DNA from: Bacillus sp. AZ43
GTDB taxonomy: Bacteria; Actinomycetota; Actinomycetes; Mycobacteriales; Geodermatophilaceae
Direction: 5' to 3'
Length of the DNA: 64,000 nt
Assembly (NCBI GenBank): GCA_004570425.1
Contig: SPQJ01000011.1
Span: 32,337 to 96,336 of the forward strand
The translations under genes and the position numbers were made by a program. The notes under the pieces were generated by a model. The model saw nothing but the letters and a program-made list of their open reading frames with translations. It made no database searches and was not told where the DNA came from. Positions 30,902 through 38,751 of the stretch are shown here, piece after piece (position 1 is the stretch's first letter; each line of letters starts with the position of its first letter).

Positions 30902-31963
30902 ATGGCCAGCAGCAAGGACGCCGTCGTCCTCGACGTCGACGGGCACGAGGTGCGCGTCTCCAACCCGGAGAAGCCGTACTTCGGCGACCGCGGCATCCGG
31001 AAGATCGACGTCGTCGAGTACTTCGTGTCCGTCGGCGAGGGCATCCTCTTCGCGCTGAAGGACCGGCCGACGACGCTGGAGCGATGGCCGGGTGGGGTGT
31101 TCGAGGGCGCCCGGATATCGACGCGGGCCGACAACACCGGCGACGCCTTCTACCAGAAGCGGGTGCCGAAGAACGCCCCGCCGTGGGTGCCGACGGCGCA
31201 CATCACCTTCCCCAGCGGGCGGACGGCCGACGAGATCGCACCCGACTCGGTCGCGGTGGTCGCCTGGTGCGCGAACCTCGGCACGCTGACGTTCCACCCT
31301 TGGCCGGTGGACAAGACCGACGTCGAGTCGCCCAACCAGATCCGCATCGACCTCGACCCGCAGCCGGGCACGGACTTCTCCGACGCCGTGTGGGTGGCGC
31401 CGCACGTCCGCGAGCTGCTGCACGAGTTCGGCATGGAGGGCTGGCCCAAGACCTCCGGCGGCCGCGGGGTGCACATCTACGTGCCCATCCAGCCGCGCTG
31501 GACCTTCACCGAGGTGCGCCACGCCGTGATCGCCTTCGGCCGCGAGCTCGAACGGCGCCTCCCCGACCGCGTGACGATGTCGTGGTGGAAAGAGGAGCGC
31601 GGCGAGAAGATCTTCATCGACTACAACCAGATGGCCCGGGACCGCACCATCGCCTCGGCGTACTCGATCCGGCCCAAGCCGCACGCGCCGGTGTCCGCGC
31701 CGGTCGACTGGGACGAGCTGCCCGACGTCTCCCCGTTCGACTTCGACGTCCTGACGATGCCCGAGCGCTTCCGGCAGGTCGGCGACAAGCACGCCGGCCT
31801 GGCCGGCCACGCCTTCGGCATCGAGCCGCTACTGGAGCTGTTCGACAAGCAGGTGAGGGACGCCGGCCTGGGCGACCTGCCCTATCCGCCCGACTACCCG
31901 AAGATGCCGGGCGAGCCGATGCGGGTGCAGCCCAGCCGCGCCAGGAAGCCCGCCGAGAGCTGA
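30902..31963 (+). CDS. PrimPolC (LigD polymerase-domain-like primase-polymerase)
   Basis: A 353-residue archaeo-eukaryotic primase-type polymerase of the LigD-PolDom family, as a stand-alone protein. Visible motifs are VSNPEKPYFGDRGIRKIDVVEYF, RADNTGDAFYQKRVP, IRIDLDPQPGTDF (DxD metal ligands), KTSGGRGVHIYVPI and IFIDYNQMARDRTIASAYS. Length and isolation match PrimPolC of mycobacteria, which fills short gaps and works with LigC. Unlike full LigD it lacks ligase and phosphoesterase domains, and no Ku gene is in the window. So excision repair is more likely than end joining. The upstream GGTAGGAACTGAGCC provides a weak ribosome site. Confidence 0.9.
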   Translation: MASSKDAVVLDVDGHEVRVSNPEKPYFGDRGIRKIDVVEYFVSVGEGILFALKDRPTTLERWPGGVFEGARISTRADNTGDAFYQKRVPKNAPPWVPTAHITFPSGRTADEIAPDSVAVVAWCANLGTLTFHPWPVDKTDVESPNQIRIDLDPQPGTDFSDAVWVAPHVRELLHEFGMEGWPKTSGGRGVHIYVPIQPRWTFTEVRHAVIAFGRELERRLPDRVTMSWWKEERGEKIFIDYNQMARDRTIASAYSIRPKPHAPVSAPVDWDELPDVSPFDFDVLTMPERFRQVGDKHAGLAGHAFGIEPLLELFDKQVRDAGLGDLPYPPDYPKMPGEPMRVQPSRARKPAES

Positions 31964-32045
31964 GCACTCACCCGGACGGGTGACGGTCGGCCGCCGTCCC
32001 GCGGATCGCCTCCAGCACCCGACCGAACCGGTCGATCCGATCCGG

Positions 32046-32438
32046 GTGAGGGTCTCGTTCCTGGTGTACGGCGTGCTCTACGTCGTCCTCGAGATGGTCG
32101 GGTACCAGCTCGATCAGGTCGGCTGGGCCCACGTCTCGGCGCTCGACGTCGCGACCGCCGTCACCGACGCCCTCCTCACCGTCGCCATCGCGGCTGCCGT
32201 CGTCCTCGCGCTGCACCTGGGCCTGGAGCGCTGGCGACGGTCCATGGCCGACTGGCACGAGCGCGCCGCCGTCGACGGCGAGGTCTGGGACGGGACGCCG
32301 GACCCGTCGTCCTGGCGCCGGGCACCGATCACGGTCACCGCCGAGCGCGTGGAGGAGCCCCCGAAGCGGTCCTGGCGGGGGAATCCCTACGCGTACGGCG
32401 GGCACCGCTACCCGAAGGACGCGGGCACGCTGCTCTGA
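32046..32438 (+). CDS. Small membrane protein, function unknown
   Basis: About 130 residues with two hydrophobic spans (FLVYGVLYVVLEMVGYQL and VTDALLTVAIAAAVVLALHLGL). A charged cytoplasmic-type tail follows with WRRSMADWHERAA and a final NPYAYGGHRYPKDAGTLL. No family is recognised. The GTG at 32046 puts the first span right at the N-terminus; a GTG at 31980 would add 22 residues. Neither start has a good Shine-Dalgarno. It follows the PrimPolC gene on the same strand after about 80 bp and converges on a 59-residue gene. Confidence 0.55.
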   Translation: MRVSFLVYGVLYVVLEMVGYQLDQVGWAHVSALDVATAVTDALLTVAIAAAVVLALHLGLERWRRSMADWHERAAVDGEVWDGTPDPSSWRRAPITVTAERVEEPPKRSWRGNPYAYGGHRYPKDAGTLL

Positions 32439-32440
32439 GG

Positions 32441-32620
32441 TCAGCCCTCCGCGAGCTGCCGGGCGCGATCGCCGAGCGCGTGCGCGGAGGTCGCGACGCC
32501 GTCCAGGATGTCGCCGAGGAGCCCGTCGAGGTCGCCGTCGTGCAGGTCCTCCACGTCGCGCAGCGCGAACGGGGCGTCCTCGACGCGGGGGCGGGCGGTG
32601 GCGGCGACGGCGGTCTCCAT
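32441..32620 (-). CDS. Small acidic protein of 59 residues
   Basis: An ATG at 32620 with AGGAGA 6 nt upstream opens a 59-codon frame. It starts METAVAATARPRVEDAPFAL and ends GDRARQLAEG, with an Asp-rich centre (RDVEDLHDGDLDGLLGDILDG). The good ribosome site and the non-random acidic, amphipathic composition support a real gene. No family was recognised. It converges on the small membrane protein gene with 2 bp between the stop codons. Upstream it shares a 250-bp region with the divergent cold-shock gene. Confidence 0.55.
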   Translation of the reverse strand: METAVAATARPRVEDAPFALRDVEDLHDGDLDGLLGDILDGVATSAHALGDRARQLAEG

Positions 32621-32798
32621 GACGGCATCTCCTGGCTCGGGCGGGCGCCGGGTCCTCCCGGCAGGGACGACTCTGGCGCCGCCTCCGCAGGGTCCCGCCG
32701 AGACTGCCGCACGAATTGCGCAAGACGACGGCCGCCGGCGGCGAGGAACTGCAGGTCACAAAGCGGCGTCCGGGTGTTCCCCTGGGGTGGTCTACGGC

Positions 32799-32847
32799 TA
32801 GGGTTGTCGCATCGGGAAGGCCCTGCGCTATGGCAGGACCCCGATGC
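32799..32847 (+). promoter_or_regulatory. cspA promoter -10 and 5' leader stem-loop
   Basis: TAGGGT (32799-32804) is a likely -10, giving a leader of about 60 nt. The leader opens with a two-part stem: GCATCGGG (32809-32816) pairs with CCCGATGC (32840-32847), and inside it CCTGC (32822-32826) pairs with GCAGG (32833-32837). This leaves the ribosome site (TAGGAG) single-stranded. A structured 5' leader is typical of cold-shock mRNAs, so temperature control is plausible. Confidence 0.5.
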
Positions 32848-32870
32848 ACCACCACAGCTAGGAGCGAGCA

Positions 32871-33074
32871 ATGCCCGAAGGAACAGTGAAGTGGTTCAAC
32901 GCTGAGAAGGGGTTCGGCTTCGCCACCCCCGACGGTGGCGGACCGGACGTCTTCGTCCACTACTCGGCCATCCAGACCAGCGGGTACCGCTCGCTCGATG
33001 AGGGCCAGCGGATCGCGTTCGACATCGAGCAGGGCCAGAAGGGCCCGCAGGCTGCGAACGTCACGCCGCTCTGA
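32871..33074 (+). CDS. Cold-shock protein (CspA family)
   Basis: A 67-residue single cold-shock domain, an RNA/single-strand DNA chaperone. The RNA-binding motifs KGFGFA (RNP1) and VFVHY (RNP2) and the N-terminal [14 protein letters not shown] are intact. Length is exactly that of small actinobacterial Csp proteins. The ATG has TAGGAGCGAGCA upstream. A structured leader precedes it and a strong terminator follows 13 bp after the stop, so it is monocistronic. The [13 protein letters not shown] segment has the acidic loop seen in actinobacterial CspA. Confidence 0.97.
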   Translation: MPEGTVKWFNAEKGFGFATPDGGGPDVFVHYSAIQTSGYRSLDEGQRIAFDIEQGQKGPQAANVTPL

Positions 33075-33087
33075 TCACCTGATCAGC

Positions 33088-33125
33088 ACAGCGCCCCCAC
33101 CCGGTTCTCCGGGCGGGGGCGCTGT
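33088..33125 (+). terminator. cspA terminator
   Basis: A 17-bp stem with one mismatch (33088-33104 with 33109-33125) and a TTCT loop, followed by a T-containing tail. It starts 13 nt after the cspA stop and may also serve the convergent gene ending at 33143. Confidence 0.82.
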
Positions 33126-33142
33126 CGTTCGTGGGCCGGTGG

Positions 33143-33622
33143 TCAGCGGGCCCGGGGCACGTACCCGCCGATCAGGGCCGACATCAGCAGGGCCCCGTCG
33201 TGCTCCCCCACCGCGGCAGCCGCGTCGGCGAACGCCTGCCAGCGCTGCCGCTCCACGTCGGTGGGCGCGTTGCGGGCGCGGGCCCGCAGCTGCTCGAGCA
33301 GCCGCTCCCACTCCCCCTGCGGCGTCGGCCAGAGCCCGGCCAGCCGCCGGGCCTCGCCGGAGATCGCGGTGATCCGCACGATGTCGCCGGCGTGGTTGGT
33401 GAGCGGCTCGATGTAGCCGGCGCTCGCCAGGGCCTTGGCCGCGGCGATCACCTCGGCCTTGGGCAGGCCGCTCGCCGGGACCACCGAGCCGAGCAGGTAC
33501 GGCGCACCGCCGTGCTTCGGCTCGTCGACCAGTCGCGCGATCGCCCGCAGCACCGGGAGGTCGCGGGTGAACCAGACATCGGGCAGCAGGTCGCCGGGCG
33601 CGGTGGGATCGGGAGACGTCAC
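33143..33622 (-). CDS. Hypothetical winged-helix-like protein
   Basis: A 159-residue soluble protein. The middle part (LPVLRAIARLVDEP, then VVPASGLPKAEVIAAAKALASAGYIEPL, then IVRITAISGEARRLAGLWP) has the helix-turn-helix plus wing rhythm of a small winged-helix domain (about 20-95). A C-terminal helical region follows (EWERLLEQLRARARNA...WQAFADAAAA). It could bind DNA or be a degenerate regulator-like protein; no named family was recognised. Start is GTG at 33622. It converges on cspA and shares its terminator region. Confidence 0.65.
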   Translation of the reverse strand: MTSPDPTAPGDLLPDVWFTRDLPVLRAIARLVDEPKHGGAPYLLGSVVPASGLPKAEVIAAAKALASAGYIEPLTNHAGDIVRITAISGEARRLAGLWPTPQGEWERLLEQLRARARNAPTDVERQRWQAFADAAAAVGEHDGALLMSALIGGYVPRAR

Positions 33623-33657
33623 CCCTCCAGTCTCCCCGCCCGCCCGGACGCGGCGAG

Positions 33658-33687
33658 GCCCCGCCCCGGCGACGGCCGGGACGGGGC
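33658..33687 (-). terminator. Terminator hairpin downstream of the 213-aa membrane protein
   Basis: A 13-bp stem with one mismatch (33658-33670 with 33675-33687) and a GACG loop lies 11 nt beyond the stop codon at 33699. Confidence 0.6.
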
Positions 33688-33698
33688 GGCCGCGGCGT

Positions 33699-34340
33699 TC
33701 AGCGGCGGGCCACCGTGAGGTCGGGCCGGGTGGCCAGGATCAGGCCGAGGGTCGTGTAGCCGAGCAGCAGGTGGCCACCGCTGACGAATGACGTCGCCTC
33801 GTCGCTGACCAGTGCCATGGCGGGGAACATGACCAGCACCCAGGTCTCGGCGATCGCCGGCCAGACCCGCGCGGCGCCGCGCCACCGGCCGGCGATCGCG
33901 ATGCGGATGCCGATCGCCGCCATGCCGAGCATCGACAGCGGCCAGAAGGCGTCCAGCAGCAGCCAGAACGTCTCCTCGGACACCTCCGGCGCCACCATCC
34001 ACTGGATCGACGAGGCGATCGCGAGGCCGAGCATGACGTGCTCGGCGTGCAGGAACCCACGGGCCAGCCGGCCGGTCCCGGTCGCCTGGGTGCGCAGCTG
34101 CACGGCGACCAGCGCGACCAGGCCGAGCTGGAACAGCAGCGAGCTGGTCTTGTAGGCGAGCGGGTACTCCTCCCCCGTCCCCACGTCGTACGTGAGCATC
34201 GAGCCGACGGCCCACGAGGCCGCGCCGACGGCCATCGCCACACCGCCGAAGCGGACGAGCCGCGTCACCTCGCGGGCGGGAGCGGCCGGGGTGGGGCGTG
34301 CGTCGGTGCGGGCGGACGGCGGGCTGGTGTTGATCGACAT
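33699..34340 (-). CDS. Multi-span membrane protein, function unknown
   Basis: A 213-residue protein with about six hydrophobic segments. The first is GGVAMAVGAASWAVGSMLTY, then LLFQLGLVALVAVQL, AEHVMLGLAIASSIQWMV, AFWPLSMLGMAAIGIRIAIA, AETWVLVMFPAMALVS and HLLLGYTTLGLILAT. The hydrophilic N-terminus is Pro/Ala-rich. The ATG has GGAGG at 8 nt. No family was recognised. It is divergent from the histidine kinase gene, and the inverted repeat at 34447-34469 lies between them, so it could be a target of that two-component system. Confidence 0.72.
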   Translation of the reverse strand: MSINTSPPSARTDARPTPAAPAREVTRLVRFGGVAMAVGAASWAVGSMLTYDVGTGEEYPLAYKTSSLLFQLGLVALVAVQLRTQATGTGRLARGFLHAEHVMLGLAIASSIQWMVAPEVSEETFWLLLDAFWPLSMLGMAAIGIRIAIAGRWRGAARVWPAIAETWVLVMFPAMALVSDEATSFVSGGHLLLGYTTLGLILATRPDLTVARR

Positions 34341-34446
34341 GGGTCCTCCGAGGACGGGGGCGGTGCCGGGTGCACCGCGACGACCAGACGCTCGCGGTCC
34401 GGCGTCCCGGGCGGCCAGAGCACCGGCGGACGGGCTCGCCCGGGTG

Positions 34447-34469
34447 GTGTCCCGACCGATTCGGGACAC
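34447..34469. promoter_or_regulatory. Perfect inverted repeat in histidine-kinase promoter region (operator candidate)
   Basis: GTGTCCCGA (34447-34455), 5-bp spacer, TCGGGACAC (34461-34469). The centre-to-centre geometry suits a dimeric regulator such as the LuxR-type response regulator encoded downstream. It lies 44 bp before the kinase start and 107 bp before the divergent membrane-protein start. Confidence 0.5.
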
Positions 34470-34513
34470 CGTGCCTCTGTCGGCCGGGACGCCGGCCCGG
34501 GCATGATCCGCGC

Positions 34514-36637
34514 GTGGAGGTCGACGAGCGCCAGGCCGGAGCCCCGCCGGCGGTCGTCCCGCCGGCGGAGTCGCCCCGGCCGCGGGTGGTCCCGGCGCTC
34601 GGCTGGGTGGCCGCCGCGGCGACGGTGGCGGCGGTGGGGGCCAGTGCGGTCCTCGACGCGATCACGCCGGCGTCGGCGCGCGCGGCGGCCGAGGCCGGGC
34701 CGGGGTGGATGATCGGCCTGTCGGGGCTGCTGCTGGCCGTCCCCGGGGGCCTGCTCGTGCAGCGCGCCCCGCGCAACGCCGTCTCCTGGGTGGTGGCCGG
34801 GACCGGCCTGTTCTGGGCGGTCGACGCCCTGGCGTCGTCCTGGCTGACCTACGCGGTGCAGAGCGATCCGCCGCTGCCCGGCGCCTCGCTGTCCTTCTGG
34901 TTCGTGGGGCGCGTGGGCGCGTGGCTGCTCCTCGGCCTGCCGCTGCTCCTGCTCCTCTACCCCGACGGCCGGCTGCCCTCCGGCCGGTGGCGCACCGTGT
35001 CGCTGACGGCCCTCGCCTGCTCGGCCCTGCTGCCCGTCCTGCTGCTCATCACGCCGTCGAAGATCGCCGACCGGAGGGCCGGCACCGGCACCCCGGCCGC
35101 CTACGACCGGCTCGACCTGGACCTCACCAGCCTGCCGCTGCCGGAGGAGCTGCTGCTGCCGCTCCTGCAGGTGGCCTTCCCGCTGGTCGCGCTGGGTATC
35201 CTCCTGCCGCTCGCGGTCGTGGGGCACCGCCTGCGCGCGGCGTCCGGCGACGACCGGCGCCGGATGCGCTGGCTGCTCTGGGCCGGTGTGGTCGACGCGC
35301 TCGTCATGCTGGCCGCCCTGGTGTTCCCCAGCTCGACGGCCAGCCTCGACCTCGCCGTCGCCGTGGGGCTGACCGGCCTGGCCGTCACCATCGGCATCCT
35401 CCGGCCCCGCGCCTTCGACATCGACCGGCTCCTGGGCCGCACCCTCGTCTACGGCGGACTCGCGGCCGGCGTCGTCGTCGTCGACCTCGGGGTCCTGGCC
35501 GCCGCGGGTGCCCTGCTCGGCAACCGGTTCGGCGAGCAGAACGCCCTCGTCGTCACGCTGGTGGTCGTCGCGTGCGTCTACGTGCCGCTGCGCGCGGCGC
35601 TGTGGCGGATCGTCCGCCGCTGGGTGCTCGGCGAGCGCGAGGACCCGTACCGCGTCGTGGCGGGCCTGGCCGAGCGGCTCGAGCGCTCCGGGGGCGCGGA
35701 GGAGCAGCTGACCGCCGTCGCCGCGACCGTCGCGCAGGCCTTCCGCTCCCCCTACGTCGGCGTCGAGGTCGAGTTCGCGCGCGGCGACCGGCTCGTCGCC
35801 GAGCACGGACGGCGCCCCGCCGAGGTGCAGTCGCTGCCCATCGCCTACCGCGGCGAGGAGGTGGGCCGCCTGCTGCTGCCGACGCAGGGCGTGCGGGCCC
35901 AGCTGGTCGGCGGGGACGAGCGGCTGCTCGCCGACGTCGTCCGGCAGGCCGCCGCGGCCGCCCGGGCCGATTCCCTCGCCGCGCAGCTCCAGGCCAGCCG
36001 CGAGCAGCTGGTCGCCGCCCGCGAGGAGGAGCGCCGCAGACTGCGCCGTGACCTGCACGACGGCCTCGGCCCCAGCCTCGGCGCGGTCGTCCTGCGCATC
36101 GACACCGCCCGCAACCTCGCCGCGACCGATCCCGACGGCGCCGACCGGGTGCTGCGGCAGGCCCGGGACGACGTCGCCGCCGCGCTCGCCGACGTCCGGC
36201 GGCTGGTGCACGACCTGCGCCCGCCGGCGCTCGACGACCTCGGCCTGGCCGGGGCCGTCCGGCAGCAGGCCGAGCGGCTCCTGGCCCCGAGGACGGCGGT
36301 CACCGTGGCGGCGGGTCGCGGGGTCGACGACCTGCCGGCCGCCGTCGAGGTCGCCGGGTACCGGATCGCCTCCGAGGCACTGGTCAACGTGGCCCGGCAC
36401 GCGGCCGCATCGGCCGTCGCCGTCGAGCTGGTCCGGGACGGCGACGGCGCCCTGGTGGTGACCGTCGCCGACGACGGCGTCGGCATCCCCGCCGAGGCGC
36501 CCGCGGGCGTCGGCCTGGTGTCGCTGCGGGAACGGGCCGCCGAGCTCGGCGGCCGGTGCACGGTGGAGTGCCCTCCGGACGGCGGGACGGTGGTGCGGGC
36601 GGTGCTGCCCGTGGACGGAGGGACTGCTCGTGGCTGA
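34514..36637 (+). CDS. Sensor histidine kinase (HisKA_3, NarL-type two-component system)
   Basis: A 707-residue membrane kinase. The N-terminal half has about eight to nine hydrophobic spans (about 30-330), a 7TM-like sensor module without a large external loop. A GAF-like linker (about 370-470) and a coiled coil ([25 protein letters not shown]) follow. The phosphoacceptor is in [11 protein letters not shown] (His about 515). The C-terminal HATPase has ALVNVARHA (N-box) and VADDGVGIP (G1). It would autophosphorylate and pass the phosphate to the LuxR-type regulator, whose gene overlaps its end by 8 bp. GTG was chosen; a CATGAT hexamer lies 6 nt upstream and no Shine-Dalgarno is seen. Confidence 0.93.
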   Translation: MEVDERQAGAPPAVVPPAESPRPRVVPALGWVAAAATVAAVGASAVLDAITPASARAAAEAGPGWMIGLSGLLLAVPGGLLVQRAPRNAVSWVVAGTGLFWAVDALASSWLTYAVQSDPPLPGASLSFWFVGRVGAWLLLGLPLLLLLYPDGRLPSGRWRTVSLTALACSALLPVLLLITPSKIADRRAGTGTPAAYDRLDLDLTSLPLPEELLLPLLQVAFPLVALGILLPLAVVGHRLRAASGDDRRRMRWLLWAGVVDALVMLAALVFPSSTASLDLAVAVGLTGLAVTIGILRPRAFDIDRLLGRTLVYGGLAAGVVVVDLGVLAAAGALLGNRFGEQNALVVTLVVVACVYVPLRAALWRIVRRWVLGEREDPYRVVAGLAERLERSGGAEEQLTAVAATVAQAFRSPYVGVEVEFARGDRLVAEHGRRPAEVQSLPIAYRGEEVGRLLLPTQGVRAQLVGGDERLLADVVRQAAAAARADSLAAQLQASREQLVAAREEERRRLRRDLHDGLGPSLGAVVLRIDTARNLAATDPDGADRVLRQARDDVAAALADVRRLVHDLRPPALDDLGLAGAVRQQAERLLAPRTAVTVAAGRGVDDLPAAVEVAGYRIASEALVNVARHAAASAVAVELVRDGDGALVVTVADDGVGIPAEAPAGVGLVSLRERAAELGGRCTVECPPDGGTVVRAVLPVDGGTARG

Positions 36638-37289
36638 ACCCGACGACGGGCCGCTGCGGATCGTGGTGGTCGACGACCACCCCGTCTACCGCGACGGCCT
36701 CGCGATGCTGCTGGGCTCGGTCTCCGGTATCGCCGTGGTGGGCACGGCGGCGGACGGGGAGGCGGCGGTCGCGCTCGCCCTCGAGCAGCAGCCGGACGTC
36801 GTCGTCATGGACGTGCAGATGCCCGGCATCGACGGCATCGAGGCCACCCGGCGGATCACCGTGGCCTCCCCCTCGGTCGGCGTCGTCGTCCTGACCATGA
36901 GCGAGGACGACGGCACGGTCTTCGCCGCCGTCCGCGCGGGCGCCCGCGGCTACCTGCTCAAGGGCGCCGACCAGGAGGAGGTGGTCCGCGCGATCACCAC
37001 CGTCGCCGGCGGCGGCGCGGTGTTCGGCGCGGCACTGGCCCGGCGGATCGCCGAGTTCTTCTCCGCGGGGCCGACCGGCCCGGAGGCGGCGTTCCCGCAG
37101 TTGACCGCCCGCGAACGCGAGGTGCTCGACCTGGTCGCCGCCGGGCGCTCGAACGCGCAGGTCGCCGCGGCCCTCTACCTGTCGCCGAAGACGGTCCGCA
37201 ACAACGTGTCGAACGTGCTGACCAAGCTCCAGGTCACCGACCGGTCGCAGGCGATCGTCCGCGCCCGGGAGGCGGGACTCGGCCGCTGA
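36630..37289 (+). CDS. LuxR/NarL family response regulator
   Basis: A 219-residue DNA-binding regulator, partner of the overlapping kinase gene. The receiver domain (1-125) has the acidic pocket [12 protein letters not shown], phospho-Asp61 in [12 protein letters not shown] and the conserved Lys in GYLLKGAD. The LuxR-type helix-turn-helix (about 150-215) reads [43 protein letters not shown]. Start is GTG inside the kinase 3' end (8-bp overlap), implying coupled translation. A likely binding site is the inverted repeat in front of the kinase gene. The stimulus is unknown. Confidence 0.96.
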   Translation: MAEPDDGPLRIVVVDDHPVYRDGLAMLLGSVSGIAVVGTAADGEAAVALALEQQPDVVVMDVQMPGIDGIEATRRITVASPSVGVVVLTMSEDDGTVFAAVRAGARGYLLKGADQEEVVRAITTVAGGGAVFGAALARRIAEFFSAGPTGPEAAFPQLTAREREVLDLVAAGRSNAQVAAALYLSPKTVRNNVSNVLTKLQVTDRSQAIVRAREAGLGR

Positions 37290-37330
37290 CCGGTGGGAAT
37301 GGTGCCGAGCCGTCGCTCGTTCGACGGGGC

Positions 37331-37747
37331 ATGACCACCTCCGCATCGCAGCCCAAGGTCGTCAAGAGCGACGAGGAGTGGCGCGCGCAGCTCACCCCCG
37401 AGGAGTACGCGGTGCTCCGCCAGGCCGGCACCGAGCGTCCCTGGACGGGCGAGTACGTCGACACGAAGACGGTCGGCGTCTACGAGTGCCGCGCGTGCGG
37501 CGCCGAGCTGTTCCGCTCGGAGACGAAGTTCGACTCGCACTGCGGCTGGCCGTCGTTCTACGAGGCCTCGGCCGAGGACAACGTGGTGCTCCGCGAGGAC
37601 CGGAGCCACGGCATGATCCGCACCGAGGTGCTGTGCGGCACCTGCCACAGCCACCTCGGGCACCTCTTCGACGACGCCCCGCAGACGCCCACCGGCGACC
37701 GCTACTGCATCAACAGCGTCTCCATCCGGCTCCAGCCGGCGGAGTGA
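37331..37747 (+). CDS. msrB: Peptide-methionine (R)-S-oxide reductase MsrB
   Basis: Reduces methionine-R-sulfoxide in proteins, protecting against oxidation. The 138 residues carry both zinc Cys pairs (CRACGAELF and CGTCHSHLGHLF). The HCGWPSFYEA and HGMIRTEVLC segments are present, and the catalytic Cys is in RYCINSVSIRL. The ATG is preceded by a small CCGTCG/CGACGG hairpin rather than a clear ribosome site. It lies upstream of, and convergent to, the heme genes, the same neighbourhood as in Mycobacterium tuberculosis. A 22-bp hairpin terminates it. Confidence 0.97.
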   Translation: MTTSASQPKVVKSDEEWRAQLTPEEYAVLRQAGTERPWTGEYVDTKTVGVYECRACGAELFRSETKFDSHCGWPSFYEASAEDNVVLREDRSHGMIRTEVLCGTCHSHLGHLFDDAPQTPTGDRYCINSVSIRLQPAE

Positions 37748-37756
37748 CCGCACCCG

Positions 37757-37804
37757 TACGCCCGAGGGCGGCTACCGATCGCTCGGTAGCCGCCCTCGGG
37801 CGTA
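37757..37804. terminator. Bidirectional terminator between msrB and hemQ
   Basis: A perfect 22-bp stem (37757-37778 with 37783-37804) with loop TCGC lies between the convergent ends of msrB and hemQ, 9-10 bp from each stop codon. It is one of the longest perfect hairpins in the window. Confidence 0.88.
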
Positions 37805-37813
37805 TCGGGGCTG

Positions 37814-38533
37814 CTACGCCAGGTCGGCCACGAGCTCCGCGATCGGCTTGCGGACGCCGGTGTAGAACGGCACCTCCTCGCGGACGTGCCGCCGGGCGCG
37901 GCTGGCCCGCAGGTCGCGCATGAGGTCGACGATCCGGTGCAGCTCGTCGGCCTCGAAGGCGAGCATCCACTCGTAGTCGCCCAGCGCGAACGCGGCCACC
38001 GTGTTGGCGCGGACGTCCGGGTAGGGGCGGGCCTGCATGCCGTGCTCCTTGAGCATGTCCCGCCGTTCCTCGTCGGGCAGCAGGTACCACTCGTAGGACC
38101 GCACGAACGGGTAGACGCAGACGTAGTGCCTGGGCTCCTCGTCGGCGAGGAACGCCGGGATGTGGCTGCGGTTGAACTCCGCCGGCCGGTGCAGCGCGAG
38201 CTGCGACCACACCGGCTCGAGGTGCCGGCCCAGCGCCGTGCGGCGCAGCCGGGTGTAGGCCTCCTGCAGGGCGTCGGCCGACGGGGCGTGCCACCAGACC
38301 ATGAGGTCGGCGTCGGCACGGAACCCGGCGACGTCGTAGGTGCCGCGGACGACGACGTCCTTGCCGGCGAGCTCGTCGACGAGCCCGGTGAGCTCGTCGG
38401 CGATGGCGGTGCGCTGCTCGTCGGCGAGCGGGCGGGCGAGCTTGAAGACCGACCACATCGTGTAGCGGATGGTGGCGTTGAGCTCGTTGGCCCGCTTGCC
38501 GATGCTGCGTTCCTCGCTCTGCTGCTCGCTCAT
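37814..38533 (-). CDS. hemQ: Coproheme decarboxylase HemQ
   Basis: The last enzyme of the coproporphyrin-dependent heme pathway: it oxidatively decarboxylates coproheme III to heme b using H2O2. The 239 residues are of the chlorite dismutase fold. [25 protein letters not shown] holds the reactive Tyr and the proximal-His region, and [28 protein letters not shown] is the actinobacterial HemQ signature. Start is the ATG at 38533. It is last in the minus-strand series hemE-hemY-(47-aa protein)-hemQ and ends at the strong hairpin shared with msrB. Confidence 0.96.
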   Translation of the reverse strand: MSEQQSEERSIGKRANELNATIRYTMWSVFKLARPLADEQRTAIADELTGLVDELAGKDVVVRGTYDVAGFRADADLMVWWHAPSADALQEAYTRLRRTALGRHLEPVWSQLALHRPAEFNRSHIPAFLADEEPRHYVCVYPFVRSYEWYLLPDEERRDMLKEHGMQARPYPDVRANTVAAFALGDYEWMLAFEADELHRIVDLMRDLRASRARRHVREEVPFYTGVRKPIAELVADLA

Positions 38534-38567
38534 GACCTCATTGTCCTCCCCCGCCGGGCCACCCCCG

Positions 38568-38711
38568 TCAGGAGGTGGACCGCCGGGACTTCGAGGTGTG
38601 GGCGGCGCGGCAGTCGTCGCAGGCGGCCATCCAGACGTGGTGGCGGAGGCAGCGGTCGGGTCGGGAGGTGGCGACGTGGATCTGGGTGTTCGGGGTGGTG
38701 CGGGTGTTCAC
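38568..38711 (-). CDS. 47-residue Cys/His protein inside the heme operon
   Basis: A GTG at 38711 with a strong GGAGGAGG ribosome site opens a 47-codon gene. It lies 40 bp after hemY and 34 bp before hemQ. The sequence is basic with a compact metal-ligand pattern: [19 protein letters not shown], i.e. C-x2-HH-x5-C-x2-C-x3-H, then a Ser/Arg/Lys tail. This could bind zinc, iron or heme. No family function is known to me. Position within the operon suggests co-expression with coproporphyrin-pathway enzymes; a role in handling iron or porphyrin is only inference. It is too short for usual gene-length cut-offs and may be missed by annotators. Confidence 0.68.
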   Translation of the reverse strand: MNTRTTPNTQIHVATSRPDRCLRHHVWMAACDDCRAAHTSKSRRSTS

Positions 38712-38751
38712 GCCTCCTCCAACAACGGGAGGCCCTCCGGGATGCCCGGTC

